This document shows, in pieces, positions 1 to 8,873 of a stretch of DNA of 64,000 bases (its first letter is position 1; each line of letters opens with the position of its first letter). Both the position numbers and the translations under genes were made by a program. A model generated the notes under the pieces. The model made no database searches and was not told the origin of the DNA. It worked only from the letters and a program-made list of their open reading frames with translations. Origin of the DNA: Aquisalimonas lutea (GTDB lineage: Bacteria; Pseudomonadota; Gammaproteobacteria; Nitrococcales; Aquisalimonadaceae); assembly GCF_030409225.1 (NCBI RefSeq), contig NZ_JAUFPK010000001.1:1648733-1712732 (forward strand). Reading direction: 5' to 3'.

Positions 1-952
1 GGGTATGGTAGACGTTCTGGATGTCCACGGGCAGGGCGAACAGCGAGAAGTCCAGCACCCGCGAGCCCATGTGCTCGGCGCGCTGCTGGGCGACCTGGAC
101 CACCGCCCGGAAGGTGCGCGACGCGGAGAAGCCGATGTCGGCGACGCGGCCGCCGCTGACCTCCACCAGGGGCGCTTCGCCCCGGTACCAGACCAGCATC
201 TCCTCGTCGTAGCCGCGCTGGCCCGTCTGCGGGTCGAACGGGATCCAGGACGAGCCGTCGTGGACCTCCAGGTAGGGCTCCAGCTCGCCCCGGCGCATGC
301 CGTCCTGGAGGTGCAGGACGTGCGCGGTGCGGGCGGGTATGCGCGCCCCGGCGAGGATGTGGATCACGTTCTCGATGTGTGCCCGCTCGCCGTCGATGCC
401 GCTGCGCAGCACCTGCACGTGCTCGTCGGGGTTGTCGGAGTAGTAGCGCAGCAGCAGCCGCCGGGCGAACGAGGCGATGTCCGCGGACTCCTGGCGGACC
501 TCTTCCAGCACGGTGAACGCCGCGGACCCGTACGGCTCGGCGTAATCGGGCACGGGCGGGAAGGCCGGTTGCGCGCCCGCAATGGCCTCCGGGGCTTCAT
601 CCGGGGCATCGGCGACCTGGAGCCGATAGTACAGGGTCTGCTGGCCGTCCACGCGGCGTGCGGTCCACAGGGCCCGGCGGTTGACGGCGTCGCTCTCCCG
701 GGCCAGGCCGAAGCGTCCGGAGACGAAATCCTCGCCGAGCACGTTCAGCCCGGACGGGTCGCGGGGGATCATGAATGCGACCTGGGTCGGTCCGCCGTCG
801 GTCTGCAGGGCGAGCCGGGCCTCGACCGTCCAGATGCCTGTCTCTTCCTCGGGGGTCAGGGGGAGGCCCAGGTTCGCCACCTTGTGCCACATCAGCAGGC
901 CGGCGATGCCGACCAGCGTAAAGGCGACAATCTTCAGGTGCAGGTTCTTCAA
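1..952 (-). CDS. UUP1-family membrane protein, inactive-transglutaminase type (C-terminus cut by window edge)
   Basis: I translated this minus-strand frame directly. It opens MKNLHLKIVAFTLVGIAGLL, a short N-terminal membrane anchor, and continues as a periplasmic domain with the transglutaminase-like stretch (HVLHLQDGMRRGELEPYLEV, then DGSSWIPFDPQTG) typical of the 'inactive transglutaminase fused to 7 TM helices' UUP1 family. The 7-TM part would lie beyond position 1. There is no ATG at the start; I chose TTG at 952-950 because an AGGAAG ribosome site lies about 8 bases upstream and the protein begins exactly where family members do. In this family the gene is normally followed by a RimK-like ATP-grasp ligase gene, which would be outside the window. 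Family role is not well established. Confidence 0.8.
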   Translation of the reverse strand, partial: MKNLHLKIVAFTLVGIAGLLMWHKVANLGLPLTPEEETGIWTVEARLALQTDGGPTQVAFMIPRDPSGLNVLGEDFVSGRFGLARESDAVNRRALWTARRVDGQQTLYYRLQVADAPDEAPEAIAGAQPAFPPVPDYAEPYGSAAFTVLEEVRQESADIASFARRLLLRYYSDNPDEHVQVLRSGIDGERAHIENVIHILAGARIPARTAHVLHLQDGMRRGELEPYLEVHDGSSWIPFDPQTGQRGYDEEMLVWYRGEAPLVEVSGGRVADIGFSASRTFRAVVQVAQQRAEHMGSRVLDFSLFALPVDIQNVYHT

Positions 953-1208
953 CGTCTTCTTCCTGTTGTGCCGCCGGATTCAGGTCACGGCAGAGCGTGA
1001 TGCCTACACCGGGTTCCGTTCCGCTGGAACCCACGATACGGGACGCATGCTTGTCTCTACAGGCGCAACACAAGGCGGGGACACCCAACGCCCGTGGGAC
1101 TACCAACCTTCATGAAAGGTTAGTAAAGCAGCGGGAGTCTGCGGAGAGGGGGGTGGCAGGTCAAGGCGTCGCTCACAGGAGACAGCCCAGCGCCGTCGCC
1201 CGTAGCGG

Positions 1209-1238
1209 CCCGGGCCCGGGCGGCTTGCCCGGGCCCGG
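1209..1238 (-). terminator. GC-rich hairpin downstream of the small lipoprotein gene
   Basis: Perfect arms CCGGGCCCGGGC and GCCCGGGCCCGG flank a 4-5 base loop just after the lipoprotein stop codon. There is no clear T tract, so a terminator role is inferred from strength and position only. The rest of 953-1208 shows no gene I can support. Confidence 0.45.
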
Positions 1239-1252
1239 AAGGCAAGGGCGGA

Positions 1253-1423
1253 CTAGAAGTTGCTTTCGCCCCCGTTACCGCCGCTGCCGCCGAGGCCGTC
1301 CTGGTTGTTGTCGATGTTCTCCTGCATCTGCTCCATTTCCTCCTCGTCGACGGGCTCGCAGGCCGTCAGGGTGAGCATGCCGGCGGTGAGCACGATCGCG
1401 AACAATACGAACAGGCGTTTCAT
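1253..1423 (-). CDS. small predicted lipoprotein, 56 aa
   Basis: The start is the ATG at 1423, preceded by a good CAGGAGG ribosome site; the longer upstream frame has no support. The protein has a classic lipoprotein signal peptide (MKRLFVLFAIVLTAGM then lipobox LTAC, Cys22), so it should be lipidated and membrane anchored. The mature part is short and acidic (EPVDEEEMEQMQENIDNNQ) and ends in a glycine-rich low-complexity tail (GLGGSGGNGGESNF). It resembles the many small entericidin-like or unknown lipoproteins, but I do not recognise a family. It is transcribed in the same direction as the UUP1-family gene, about 300 bases upstream of it. Confidence 0.7.
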   Translation of the reverse strand: MKRLFVLFAIVLTAGMLTLTACEPVDEEEMEQMQENIDNNQDGLGGSGGNGGESNF

Positions 1424-1637
1424 GATGACCTCCTGGCTGACTGGATCGGTGGGCACTTGCCCATCAGCCAGGACGATGGCAGGAACCGTGCCAGGGGCCG
1501 CGCTGTCCTATGACACGGCCTCGGGCGGTTGGTGATGCCTTGGGCCGGGGGTGGTGTGCCGACTCGTGTGGCACAATGGCACATGTGTCCGGCTGGCATG
1601 CCGCACGAGGCAGCAACAGCACAGCGGGGAGTCAGCG

Positions 1638-2114
1638 ATGCTCGACGCGATACGCAGCTTCTTTACCGATCACCTGGCCGGCGTCGACGCCGATGGCACC
1701 GAGGCCAGCGAGGAACGCCGCCTGCAGCTCGCCACGGCGGCGCTGCTGATCGAGGTGACCCGGGTGGAGCGCCGCGAGGATCCGGACGAGGCGGCAGCCG
1801 TGGAAGAGGCGGTGCGCCGGAAGTTCGACCTGGATCCCACGGAGACCGACGAGCTCCTGCGCCTGGCCCGGGAGGAGGTGGAGCGCTCCGTTTCCTATTA
1901 CGAGTTCACCTCGCTCATCCACGAGCATTTCGACCTGGCGCGCAAGGCGCGGGTGGTCGAGCTCATGTGGCGCGTGGCCGCCGCCGACGGCGACGTGGAC
2001 AAGCACCAGGAGGCCCTGGTGCGCAAGGTCGCGGATCTCCTCTACCTGCCCCACGAGGAGTACATCAGCGCCAAGGTCCGCGGCCTGCGCGCCGAGGGCA
2101 TCGAGATCGCCTGA
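1638..2114 (+). CDS. TerB-like (tellurite resistance TerB family) cytoplasmic protein, 158 aa
   Basis: The start is the ATG at 1638 behind GGGGAG; the frame is open further upstream but has no ribosome site. The all-helical protein (MLDAIRSFFTDHLAG...) contains the acidic TerB signature: LQLATAALLIEVTRVE in the first half and LMWRVAAADGDVDKHQE in the second, with the metal-binding-type acidic D/E motifs of the family. The length of about 150 aa matches stand-alone TerB-like proteins, which are common in gammaproteobacterial genomes without a ter operon. The exact role is unknown; calcium or metal sensing has been proposed for the fold. It stands alone between the divergent lipoprotein and the convergent DsrE-like gene. 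Confidence 0.8.
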   Translation: MLDAIRSFFTDHLAGVDADGTEASEERRLQLATAALLIEVTRVERREDPDEAAAVEEAVRRKFDLDPTETDELLRLAREEVERSVSYYEFTSLIHEHFDLARKARVVELMWRVAAADGDVDKHQEALVRKVADLLYLPHEEYISAKVRGLRAEGIEIA

Positions 2115-2145
2115 GCCGCTGGGGGCTGCCCGGCGGCCCCGGAGG

Positions 2146-2601
2146 TCAGTACGTGATCACGCGCACGTCGTCCCGCGCCATGGTCTGCGCAAGCTCCTCG
2201 GGGTCGTTGACGGTGACCTCGTTGAGCAGATCCTCCTCCGTGTACTGGTGATAGCCGCTGTTGGGCAGGTACAGGTGGCAGACCTCGACGGAAGCGCCGA
2301 AGCTCATCGCCTCCTGCATGATCTCCTTGGCGGATACGTCCCGCGGGGCCAGCGCTTCCGGGATGTACTCCTGGAGCCCGAGCTGCGCCGCCTCGCCGCA
2401 GAGGACGATATCGACGGCGTGATCCTGCCGCGCCATGTGCGACGCCATGCTCATGGCCATGCCCTGCACCTGGTTGCTGCTCGTGTTCACGAGCATGAGC
2501 ACGTCGGGGGAGTCGTCCTGGGCCATGCCGCGTACCGGCATGAGCGCCAGGACCAGCACGGCCGCCAGGACGACATGGAACGAGCTACTGTGTCTGATCA
2601 T
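2146..2601 (-). CDS. exported DsrE/DsrF-like protein, 151 aa
   Basis: The start is at ATG 2601; upstream codons in the same frame are not preceded by a plausible signal. A cleavable signal peptide is evident (MIRHSSSFHVVLAAVLVLAL, cut after RGMAQ). The mature part has a DsrE-like alpha/beta fold: VLMLVNTSSNQVQGMAMSMA, then DIVLCGEAAQLGLQEY, then GASVEVCHLYLPNSG. The two cysteines, in LCGEA and EVCHL, sit where DsrE-type sulfur-handling proteins and YchN-like relatives carry theirs. Periplasmic DsrE-like proteins are found in many sulfur-oxidising and other Gammaproteobacteria; the substrate is unknown. The gene is convergent with the TerB-like gene. Confidence 0.75.
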   Translation of the reverse strand: MIRHSSSFHVVLAAVLVLALMPVRGMAQDDSPDVLMLVNTSSNQVQGMAMSMASHMARQDHAVDIVLCGEAAQLGLQEYIPEALAPRDVSAKEIMQEAMSFGASVEVCHLYLPNSGYHQYTEEDLLNEVTVNDPEELAQTMARDDVRVITY

Positions 2602-2824
2602 GGGGTGTTTTCCACGTTTTTGGGGGTGCCCGGCCGCGTGTCGGCGCACGGTGCACGTTGGTTCGTGTATAGCCGCATGCCAGGGTAACAAAACCAGCGC
2701 ACCGGTTCGTGGTCTCAATACATGATCCCGGCATGCCGTTTCCCGAAGGTTACCCACCGCGTCTGTGGTACCCGGGGCGCCGGCGATTTATGCTGTTGCG
2801 GCCCGGTATTCTGGAGACAAGACC

Positions 2825-3892
2825 TTGCAAAATCGGTTCCGCTGGCTGGGGCAGTTCCTCGGCGTCCTGGTGATCACCGGCCTGGCCCTGGGCGGCTGGT
2901 TCTGGCTCGAGGAGATCGACAGCGCCGCCGGCGGCGATGCCAGGGCTCCGGGCGCGGGCGCACGCGCAACCCCGGTGGAGGTGGCCGAGGCTGAGCGGCG
3001 GTCCGTGCAGGACGTGGTGCGTGCGGTGGGCACCACCCGCGCCCGGGAGTCCGTGGCAATCGTCGCCGAGGTGGCCGGCCGGATCATCGAGGTGCCGGTG
3101 CGCGAGGGGCAGCCCGTGGAAGCCGGCGAGCCGCTGTTCATCCTCGATCACGTGCGCCAGGAGGCGGATCTGCGCGAGGCTCGGGCCGAGCGCGACGATG
3201 CCGCGGCGAAGTACCGCCGTACGGCGGCGTTGTTCGAGAACCGCGACGTGCCGGAGTCCCAGCTGGACGAGCGCCGGGCGGCGCTGGAAGTCGCCGAGGC
3301 CCGGGTGCAGGTGGCCCGCAGCCGGCTGGAGGATCGCACCATCCGCGCGCCGTTCGACGGCGTCGCCGGCCTGCGCGAGGTCAGCCCCGGCGCCTACGTG
3401 GAGCCGGGAGCGGTGCTCACGACGCTGGACGACCTGTCCGTGGTGCGGCTGGAGTTCTCGGTGCCGGAGCGCTACCTGGGCGACCTGGCTCCCGGCCTGC
3501 CGGTGGCGGCGCACAGCCTCGGCTTCGGCGACCGCGTCTTCGAGGGCGTGGTGGCGCGGATCAGTCCCCGCGTCGACCCGGTGACCCGCAGCGTCCGCGT
3601 GCAGGCGGAGTTCGCCAACGACGACCGCCGCCTGCGCCCGGGCATGTTCATGACCGCCCGCCTGGTGCTGGCGGAGCGCGACGCGGTCATGGTGCCCGAG
3701 GAGGCGCTGCTGCGCGAGGGCGCCGACAGCTTCGTCTACGTCATCGACGACGACACCGCCCGGCGCGTGCCGGTGACCACCGGCCGGCGGATCGACGGGC
3801 GGGTGGAGGTGGCCGGCGGGGTCGGTGACGGCGACGCGGTGGTGGTGGCCGGCCTGCAGACCGTCCGCGACGGCGCCGAGGTCCGCCGATGA
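2825..3892 (+). CDS. RND efflux pump periplasmic adaptor (membrane fusion protein), 355 aa
   Basis: This is the adaptor subunit that would link the inner-membrane permease encoded next to it to an outer-membrane channel. An N-terminal membrane anchor (FLGVLVITGLALGGWFWL) has no lipobox. It is followed by a biotinyl/lipoyl half-motif (VAGRIIEVPVREGQPVEAG), a helical hairpin (ADLREARAERDDAAAKYRRT), the second lipoyl half (RTIRAPFDGVAGLREVSPGA) and beta-barrel and membrane-proximal domains. I prefer the TTG start at 2825 with GGAGACAAG upstream; an in-frame GTG at 2765 would add an unlikely 20 residues. The stop overlaps the permease start by 4 bases, indicating translational coupling. No outer-membrane factor gene follows. 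Confidence 0.9.
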   Translation: MQNRFRWLGQFLGVLVITGLALGGWFWLEEIDSAAGGDARAPGAGARATPVEVAEAERRSVQDVVRAVGTTRARESVAIVAEVAGRIIEVPVREGQPVEAGEPLFILDHVRQEADLREARAERDDAAAKYRRTAALFENRDVPESQLDERRAALEVAEARVQVARSRLEDRTIRAPFDGVAGLREVSPGAYVEPGAVLTTLDDLSVVRLEFSVPERYLGDLAPGLPVAAHSLGFGDRVFEGVVARISPRVDPVTRSVRVQAEFANDDRRLRPGMFMTARLVLAERDAVMVPEEALLREGADSFVYVIDDDTARRVPVTTGRRIDGRVEVAGGVGDGDAVVVAGLQTVRDGAEVRR

Positions 3893-6800
3893 TCCTCTCC
3901 GACTTGTCGGTGAAGCGGCCCGTGCTGGCCGCGGTGGTGAGCCTGCTCATCGTCGTGCTCGGCATCGCCTCGCTGATGCAGCTGCCCGTGCGCGAGTACC
4001 CCAACATCGACCCGCCCATCGTCTCCGTGTCCACGGAATACGTCGGCGCCGCCCCGCAGGTCATCGACACCGAGATCACGGAGCGCATCGAGGGGGCGGT
4101 GAGCCGCGTGGACGGCATCAGCTCGCTGACCTCGCAGAGCCGCAACGGCCGCGGCGAGACCACCATCGAGTTCGAGCTCAGCCGCGACATCGACAACGCC
4201 GCCAACGATGTCCGTGACGCCCTGGCGCGCATCGCCGACGACCTGCCGGAGGACGCCGAGTCGCCGGTGGTGACCAAGACCGAGGCGGACGCCCGGCCCA
4301 TGATGTGGCTGGCCATGAGCTCCGACCGGCTGGAGCCGGCGGAGATGAGCGACCTCATCGAGCGCCAGATCCAGGACCGCCTGTCGGTGCTGGAAGGCGT
4401 GGCGGACATCCGCATCGGCGGCCAGCGACGCTACGCCATGCGGGTGTGGCTGGACCGCGAGGCCATGGCGGCGCGCGGCGTCACCGTGGCCGACGTGGAG
4501 ACCGCCCTGCGCGCCAGCAACGTGGAGCTGCCCGCCGGCCGCGTGGAATCCGTCATGCGGGATCTCACCGTGCGCACGGATACCCGCCTGAGCGAGCCCG
4601 CGGCGTTCCGGCGGCTGGTCGTCCGCCAGGACGGCGACACGCCGGTGCGCCTGGGCGACGTCGCCCGGGTGGAGCGCGGCGTCGAGGACGACAGCGCCAT
4701 CCTGCGCAACAACGGCCGCACGGCCGTGGGCCTGGGCATCATCCGGCAGTCCCAGGCCAACATCATCAGCGTCTCCGACGCCGTGCAGGAGGAGCTCGAG
4801 CACATCCGCGCCACCCTGCCGGAAGGCGTCGCCCTCGAGACCAGCTACGACGAGTCGGTGTTCATCCGCGAGTCCATCCGCGAGGTGCTCACCACCCTCG
4901 CCATCGCTGTCGGCCTGGTGGTGCTGGTGATCTTCGTGTTCCTGCGCTCCGTGCGGGCGACGTTCATCCCCGCCGTGACCATCCCAGTGGCCGTGATCGG
5001 CGCGTTCACGGTCATGGCGCCGCTGGGCTTTTCCATCAACGTGCTCACCCTGCTGGCGCTGATCCTGGCCATCGGCCTGGTGGTGGACGACGCCATCGTC
5101 ATGCTGGAGAACGTCCAGCGCCGGGTGGACGACGGCGAGCCGCCGCTGCTGGCGGCCTACCGCGGCGCGCGCCAGGTGGGCTTCGCCATTGTCGCCACGA
5201 CGCTGACGCTGATCGCCGTGTTCGTGCCCATCGCCTTCATGGAGGGCAACGTCGGCCGGCTGTTCACGGAGTTCGGCCTGGTGCTGGCGGCGGCGGTGGC
5301 GTTCTCCAGCATCGTGGCCCTGACCCTGGCGCCGGTGCTGTGCTCGCGCTGGCTGCATCCGCCGGACGAGGAGGGCCGGCTCCACCGCATGACAGAGCGT
5401 GCGTTCACGGGCCTGGCGAACGGCTACCGCGCGCTTCTGTCGCGGGCCCTGGGGCTGCCGCTGGTGGTGCTGGCGGTCTGCGTGGCCGCGGGCGCCATGG
5501 CCTGGCAGCTGTTCCAGGTGCTGCCCCAGGAGCTCTCGCCCACCGAGGACCGCAGCGTCATCATCATCCCCAGCAGCGCGCCCCAGGGCGCCACCTCGGC
5601 CTATACCGACGAGCAGGTGCGCAAGATCGAGGCCATCCTCCAGGAATACGTCGACCGCGGCGAGGCCTGGCGGGTGTTCTCCATCATCGGCTTCCGCGGG
5701 CGCGAGAACAGCGCCTTCACCATCCTCGGGCTGACGCCGTGGGAGGAGCGCGAGCGCTCCCAGCAGGCCATCGCCGCCGAGCTCATGCCGCGGCTCATGG
5801 GCATTCCGGGCATCCGCGCGTTCGCCGTCAACCCGCCGGGGCTGGGCCAGAGCGGCTTCCAGCAGCCCATCCAGTTCGTCATCGGCGGCTCCAGCTACGA
5901 GCAGCTGGGCGAGTGGAGCGAGCGCATCCTCGAGCGCGCCCGGGAGAACCCCAACCTGCAGGGCCTGGACGCCGATTACGAGGAGACGCGGCCGCAGCTC
6001 AACGTCAGCGTCAACCGCGAGCTGGCGGCGGACCTGGGGGTCAGCATCCGCGACGTGGGCGGCACGCTGCAGACCATGCTCGCCTCGCGACAGGTGACCA
6101 CCTACCTGGACCGCGGGCGCGAGTACGATGTCATGCTCCAGGCCGCCGAGGCGGACCGGGCCTCACCGTCGGACCTGGAGAACATCTTCGTGCGCGCCGA
6201 CAGCAACGACCTGATCCCGCTGTCCAGCCTGCTGACCCTGGAGGAGGTGGGCTCGCCGCCGGTGCTCACCCGGGTGAACCGGCTGCCGTCGGTGACCATC
6301 GAGGGCTCCGTGGCCGAGGGCTACGACCTGGGCAGCGCCCTGGACTACCTGGACCGCATCGCCGCCGAGGAGCTCCCCGAGGAGGCACAGACCAGCTACC
6401 TGGGCGTGTCCCAAGAGTTCACCGAGACCTCCAACGCCATCTACGTCACCTTCGCGCTGGCCCTGGTGGTGGTGTTCCTGGTGCTGGCCGCCCAGTTCGA
6501 GAGCTTCATCCACCCGGGGATCATCCTGGTCTCCGTGCCCCTGGCCGTCACCGGCGCGCTGGCGGCGCTGTTCGCCACCGGCATCTCGCTGAACATCTAC
6601 AGCCAGATCGGCATGATCCTGCTCATCGGCCTCATGGCCAAGAACGGCATTCTCATGGTGGAGTTCGCCAACCAGCTCCGGGACGCCGGACACACGGTGC
6701 GCGAGGCCATCCTGGAGGGGGCGACCCTGCGCTTCCGGCCCATTCTCATGACGGCCGTGTCCACCGTGTTCGGCGCGCTGCCGCTGGTGCTCTCCGGCGG

Positions 6801-7008
6801 CGCGGGGGCGGAGAGCCGCAGCGCCATCGGCGTGGTGATCATCGGCGGCCTGAGCTTCGCTACGCTGCTGACCCTGTTCCTGACGCCGGTGCTCTATGAT
6901 CTGCTGGCCCGGTTCACCCGCTCCACCAACGCCGTGGCCCACGACCTGGACCGGCTGGAGCAGCGGGAACAACGCACGGGCACCGGCGAGCGCGTCACGG
7001 CGGAGTGA
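3889..7008 (+). CDS. RND efflux transporter permease, HAE-1/AcrB-like, 1039 aa
   Basis: This full-length inner-membrane proton/drug antiporter has the usual 12 TM helices and two large periplasmic loops. TM1 begins at residue 11 (PVLAAVVSLLIVVLGIASL). The proton-relay aspartate pair is intact in TM4 (ILAIGLVVDDAIVMLENV), and the partner lysine in TM10 is present (LIGLMAKNGILMVEFANQL). The N-terminus (MILSDLSVKRPVLA) and the length match the HAE-1 class rather than the heavy-metal CusA class. It is cotranscribed with the adaptor through an ATGA overlap. Substrates cannot be read from sequence. No local regulator gene is adjacent; the SDR gene follows 30 bases later and may be in the same transcript. 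Confidence 0.95.
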   Translation: MILSDLSVKRPVLAAVVSLLIVVLGIASLMQLPVREYPNIDPPIVSVSTEYVGAAPQVIDTEITERIEGAVSRVDGISSLTSQSRNGRGETTIEFELSRDIDNAANDVRDALARIADDLPEDAESPVVTKTEADARPMMWLAMSSDRLEPAEMSDLIERQIQDRLSVLEGVADIRIGGQRRYAMRVWLDREAMAARGVTVADVETALRASNVELPAGRVESVMRDLTVRTDTRLSEPAAFRRLVVRQDGDTPVRLGDVARVERGVEDDSAILRNNGRTAVGLGIIRQSQANIISVSDAVQEELEHIRATLPEGVALETSYDESVFIRESIREVLTTLAIAVGLVVLVIFVFLRSVRATFIPAVTIPVAVIGAFTVMAPLGFSINVLTLLALILAIGLVVDDAIVMLENVQRRVDDGEPPLLAAYRGARQVGFAIVATTLTLIAVFVPIAFMEGNVGRLFTEFGLVLAAAVAFSSIVALTLAPVLCSRWLHPPDEEGRLHRMTERAFTGLANGYRALLSRALGLPLVVLAVCVAAGAMAWQLFQVLPQELSPTEDRSVIIIPSSAPQGATSAYTDEQVRKIEAILQEYVDRGEAWRVFSIIGFRGRENSAFTILGLTPWEERERSQQAIAAELMPRLMGIPGIRAFAVNPPGLGQSGFQQPIQFVIGGSSYEQLGEWSERILERARENPNLQGLDADYEETRPQLNVSVNRELAADLGVSIRDVGGTLQTMLASRQVTTYLDRGREYDVMLQAAEADRASPSDLENIFVRADSNDLIPLSSLLTLEEVGSPPVLTRVNRLPSVTIEGSVAEGYDLGSALDYLDRIAAEELPEEAQTSYLGVSQEFTETSNAIYVTFALALVVVFLVLAAQFESFIHPGIILVSVPLAVTGALAALFATGISLNIYSQIGMILLIGLMAKNGILMVEFANQLRDAGHTVREAILEGATLRFRPILMTAVSTVFGALPLVLSGGAGAESRSAIGVVIIGGLSFATLLTLFLTPVLYDLLARFTRSTNAVAHDLDRLEQREQRTGTGERVTAE

Positions 7009-7038
7009 TACCCGAGATACAAGCAGAGGAGATAACCA

Positions 7039-7797
7039 ATGAGCGGCACGATTCTGGTTACCGGGGGAACGTCGGGCTTCGGCGCGGCCACGGCGCAGCA
7101 TTTCAGCGAGCAGGGCTGGAAGGTGGTCATCACCGGCCGGCGCCGCGAGCGCCTGGATGCCATGCAGGAGCAGCTCGGCGGCCCCGAGCGGGTGCACACC
7201 CTGGCGTTCGACATCGCCGACCGCCGGGCTACCGACGCGGCCATGGCCGGCCTGCCGGAGGCCTTCGCGGACATCGACGTGCTGGTCAACAACGCCGGCC
7301 TGGCCCTGGGCCGCGAGCCCGCCCACCAGTGCGACCTGGACGAGTGGGAGACCATGGTCGACACCAACATCAAGGGGCTGCTGCGCGTCACCCGCGCCGT
7401 CCTCCCGGGCATGGTGGAGCGCAACCGCGGCCACGTGGTGAACCTGGGCTCCGTGGCCGGCAACTGGCCGTACCCCGGCGGCAACGTCTACTGCGGTACC
7501 AAGGCCTTCGTGCAGCAGTTCAGCCGCGCCATGCGCTCGGACCTGCAGGGTACCCGGGTGCGGGTGACCAACCTGGAGCCGGGGCTGTGCGAGACCGAGT
7601 TCTCGGTGGTGCGCTTCCGCGGCGACGAGGACAAGGCGAAGAGCCTGTACGAGGGCAACGACCCGATGCTGCCCGAGGACATCGCCGAGATCATCTGGTG
7701 GGTCACCAGCCTGCCGGCCCGGGTGAACGTCAACAGCCTCGAGGTCATGCCCGTCACCCAGAGCTGGGCCCCGCTGGCGGTCAAGCCCGTGCGCTAG
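7039..7797 (+). CDS. short-chain dehydrogenase/reductase, YdfG-like, 252 aa
   Basis: This NADP-dependent SDR carries the Rossmann motif TGGTSGFG, the NNAG motif (VLVNNAGLALG) and the catalytic S-Y-K set (NLGSVAGNWPYPGGNVYCGTK). The sequence LEPGLCETEFSVVRFRGD and the overall length closely follow the YdfG/serine 3-dehydrogenase class (3-hydroxy acid dehydrogenases). An AGAGGAG ribosome site lies before the ATG. It follows the RND permease by 30 bases and could be cotranscribed, but a functional link with efflux is not obvious. Confidence 0.9.
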   Translation: MSGTILVTGGTSGFGAATAQHFSEQGWKVVITGRRRERLDAMQEQLGGPERVHTLAFDIADRRATDAAMAGLPEAFADIDVLVNNAGLALGREPAHQCDLDEWETMVDTNIKGLLRVTRAVLPGMVERNRGHVVNLGSVAGNWPYPGGNVYCGTKAFVQQFSRAMRSDLQGTRVRVTNLEPGLCETEFSVVRFRGDEDKAKSLYEGNDPMLPEDIAEIIWWVTSLPARVNVNSLEVMPVTQSWAPLAVKPVR

Positions 7798-7809
7798 CCG
7801 CAGCGGCCT

Positions 7810-7834
7810 GTCGGGGCTGAAGCCCCTCCCACAA
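7810..7834 (-). repeat. REP-like palindromic element 1
   Basis: Inverted copy of the repeated unit (GTCGGGGCTGAAGCCCCTCC...). Its core GGGGCTGAAGCCCC is itself palindromic. It lies just after the SDR stop codon. Confidence 0.75.
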
Positions 7835-7860
7835 GAGTTCCAGAGCTTGGGGGGATGCAC

Positions 7861-7886
7861 TGTGGGAGGGGCTTCAGCCCCGACAA
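7861..7886 (+). repeat. REP-like palindromic element 2
   Basis: Direct-orientation unit GTGGGAGGGGCTTCAGCCCC followed by GAC. With element 1 it forms an inverted pair separated by about 26 bases, the arrangement of a BIME. Confidence 0.8.
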
Positions 7887-7908
7887 GCCCGGCAAACCCT
7901 GGCACTTC

Positions 7909-7932
7909 TGTGGGAGGGGCTTCAGCCCCGAC
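7909..7932 (+). repeat. REP-like palindromic element 3
   Basis: Second direct copy of GTGGGAGGGGCTTCAGCCCC, identical to element 2 across the whole palindrome. Confidence 0.8.
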
Positions 7933-7960
7933 TGTTCCGCGAATCGGGCTCCCTGCAACG

Positions 7961-7984
7961 GTCGCGACTTACGTCGCTCCTACG
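7961..7984 (-). repeat. REP-like element, diverged
   Basis: GTCGCGACTTACGTCGCTCC resembles the unit in inverse orientation, but the central palindrome has diverged. Confidence 0.5.
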
Positions 7985-8018
7985 GCGGGCGATGGGAAAG
8001 GCTTTCCCAAAACCCGCC

Positions 8019-8041
8019 GTGGGAGCGGCTTCAGCCGCGAC
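8019..8041 (+). repeat. REP-like palindromic element 4, GC-swapped variant
   Basis: GTGGGAGCGGCTTCAGCCGC has compensating changes in both arms (GCGGC/GCCGC instead of GGGGC/GCCCC), so the hairpin is conserved. This argues for selection on structure. No gene is seen elsewhere in 7798-8170. Confidence 0.75.
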
Positions 8042-8174
8042 CCTCCCAGAACCCCTCCCCGCTGCCACCACGCAACCACGACGCCCCTTGTGACAAGCCC
8101 CGGCCGCCACGATACTCAGGGAAAGGAGAGGACATTCTGCCCAGGGAACGCATCATCCCGAAGGAGGACGATGC

Positions 8175-8873
8175 ATGACTCATCATCACCACCACGAACT
8201 GCTCAGCGACCCGGCGCACACGGCGCTGCTGCTGGTGGACATCCAGCCGGACTTCATGAACGACGGTCCGCTGGCCACCGCTGACGGCGACGCCATTGTG
8301 CCCGGCGTGCGGGAGCTCATGGAGTCGGTCCCCTGCGGCGTCATGGTGGCCACCCAGGACTGGCACCCGGCGGGGCACGTCTCCTTCGCCAGCTCCCATC
8401 AGGGGCGGGAGCCCTTCGAGACCATCGAGCTGCACGGCCACGAGCAGGTGCTGTGGCCGGAGCACTGCGTCCAGGGCACCCCCGGCGCCAAGCTGGCATC
8501 GGGCCTGCCCTGGGAGCGGGTGGACCTGATCCTGCGCAAGGGCTGCGATCCGCAGTCGGACTCCTACAGCGGCTTCCGCAATAACTGGGACGCCGAGGGC
8601 AAGCGGCCCGCCACCGGCCTGGCCGGCTACCTGCGTGAGCGCGACATCCATACCGTGCTGGCCTGCGGCCTGGCGCGGGACGTCTGCGTGCAGTGGACCG
8701 CCGAGGACGCCGTGGAGGCCGGCTTCCGCACCGGGTTCATCTGGGACCTGACGCGGCCGGTGACCCACGACAACGACCAGGATTGCCAGCAGGCGCTGAA
8801 GAACGCCGGCGTCCACATCGTCGAGGCCGCGGATCTGCACGCCGGAGGCGGCACAACAGGGAGAAGCGCATGA
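8175..8873 (+). CDS. pncA: nicotinamidase (isochorismatase-like hydrolase), 232 aa
   Basis: It deamidates nicotinamide to nicotinate in NAD salvage. The catalytic triad is visible: Asp in [11 protein letters not shown], Lys in DLILRKGCD and Cys in [15 protein letters not shown]. The metal site Asp/His/His is in [12 protein letters not shown]. The non-proline cis-peptide region before the catalytic Cys is normal. A strong AGGAGG precedes the ATG. The N-terminus is odd: MTHHHHHE, a natural run of five histidines. The stop overlaps the dodecin start (ATGA), so the two genes are translationally coupled. Confidence 0.93.
   Translation: MTHHHHHELLSDPAHTALLLVDIQPDFMNDGPLATADGDAIVPGVRELMESVPCGVMVATQDWHPAGHVSFASSHQGREPFETIELHGHEQVLWPEHCVQGTPGAKLASGLPWERVDLILRKGCDPQSDSYSGFRNNWDAEGKRPATGLAGYLRERDIHTVLACGLARDVCVQWTAEDAVEAGFRTGFIWDLTRPVTHDNDQDCQQALKNAGVHIVEAADLHAGGGTTGRSA

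Noticed and set aside
5-1000. A 331-codon plus-strand ORF over the first kilobase
   Set aside because: It is the antisense of the UUP1-family gene on the minus strand, which has family motifs and a signal-like N-terminus; the plus frame is low-complexity and RG/A-rich.
3736-5385. Long minus-strand ORF inside the RND permease
   Set aside because: GC-rich shadow frame; the plus-strand permease is complete and has the proton-relay residues.
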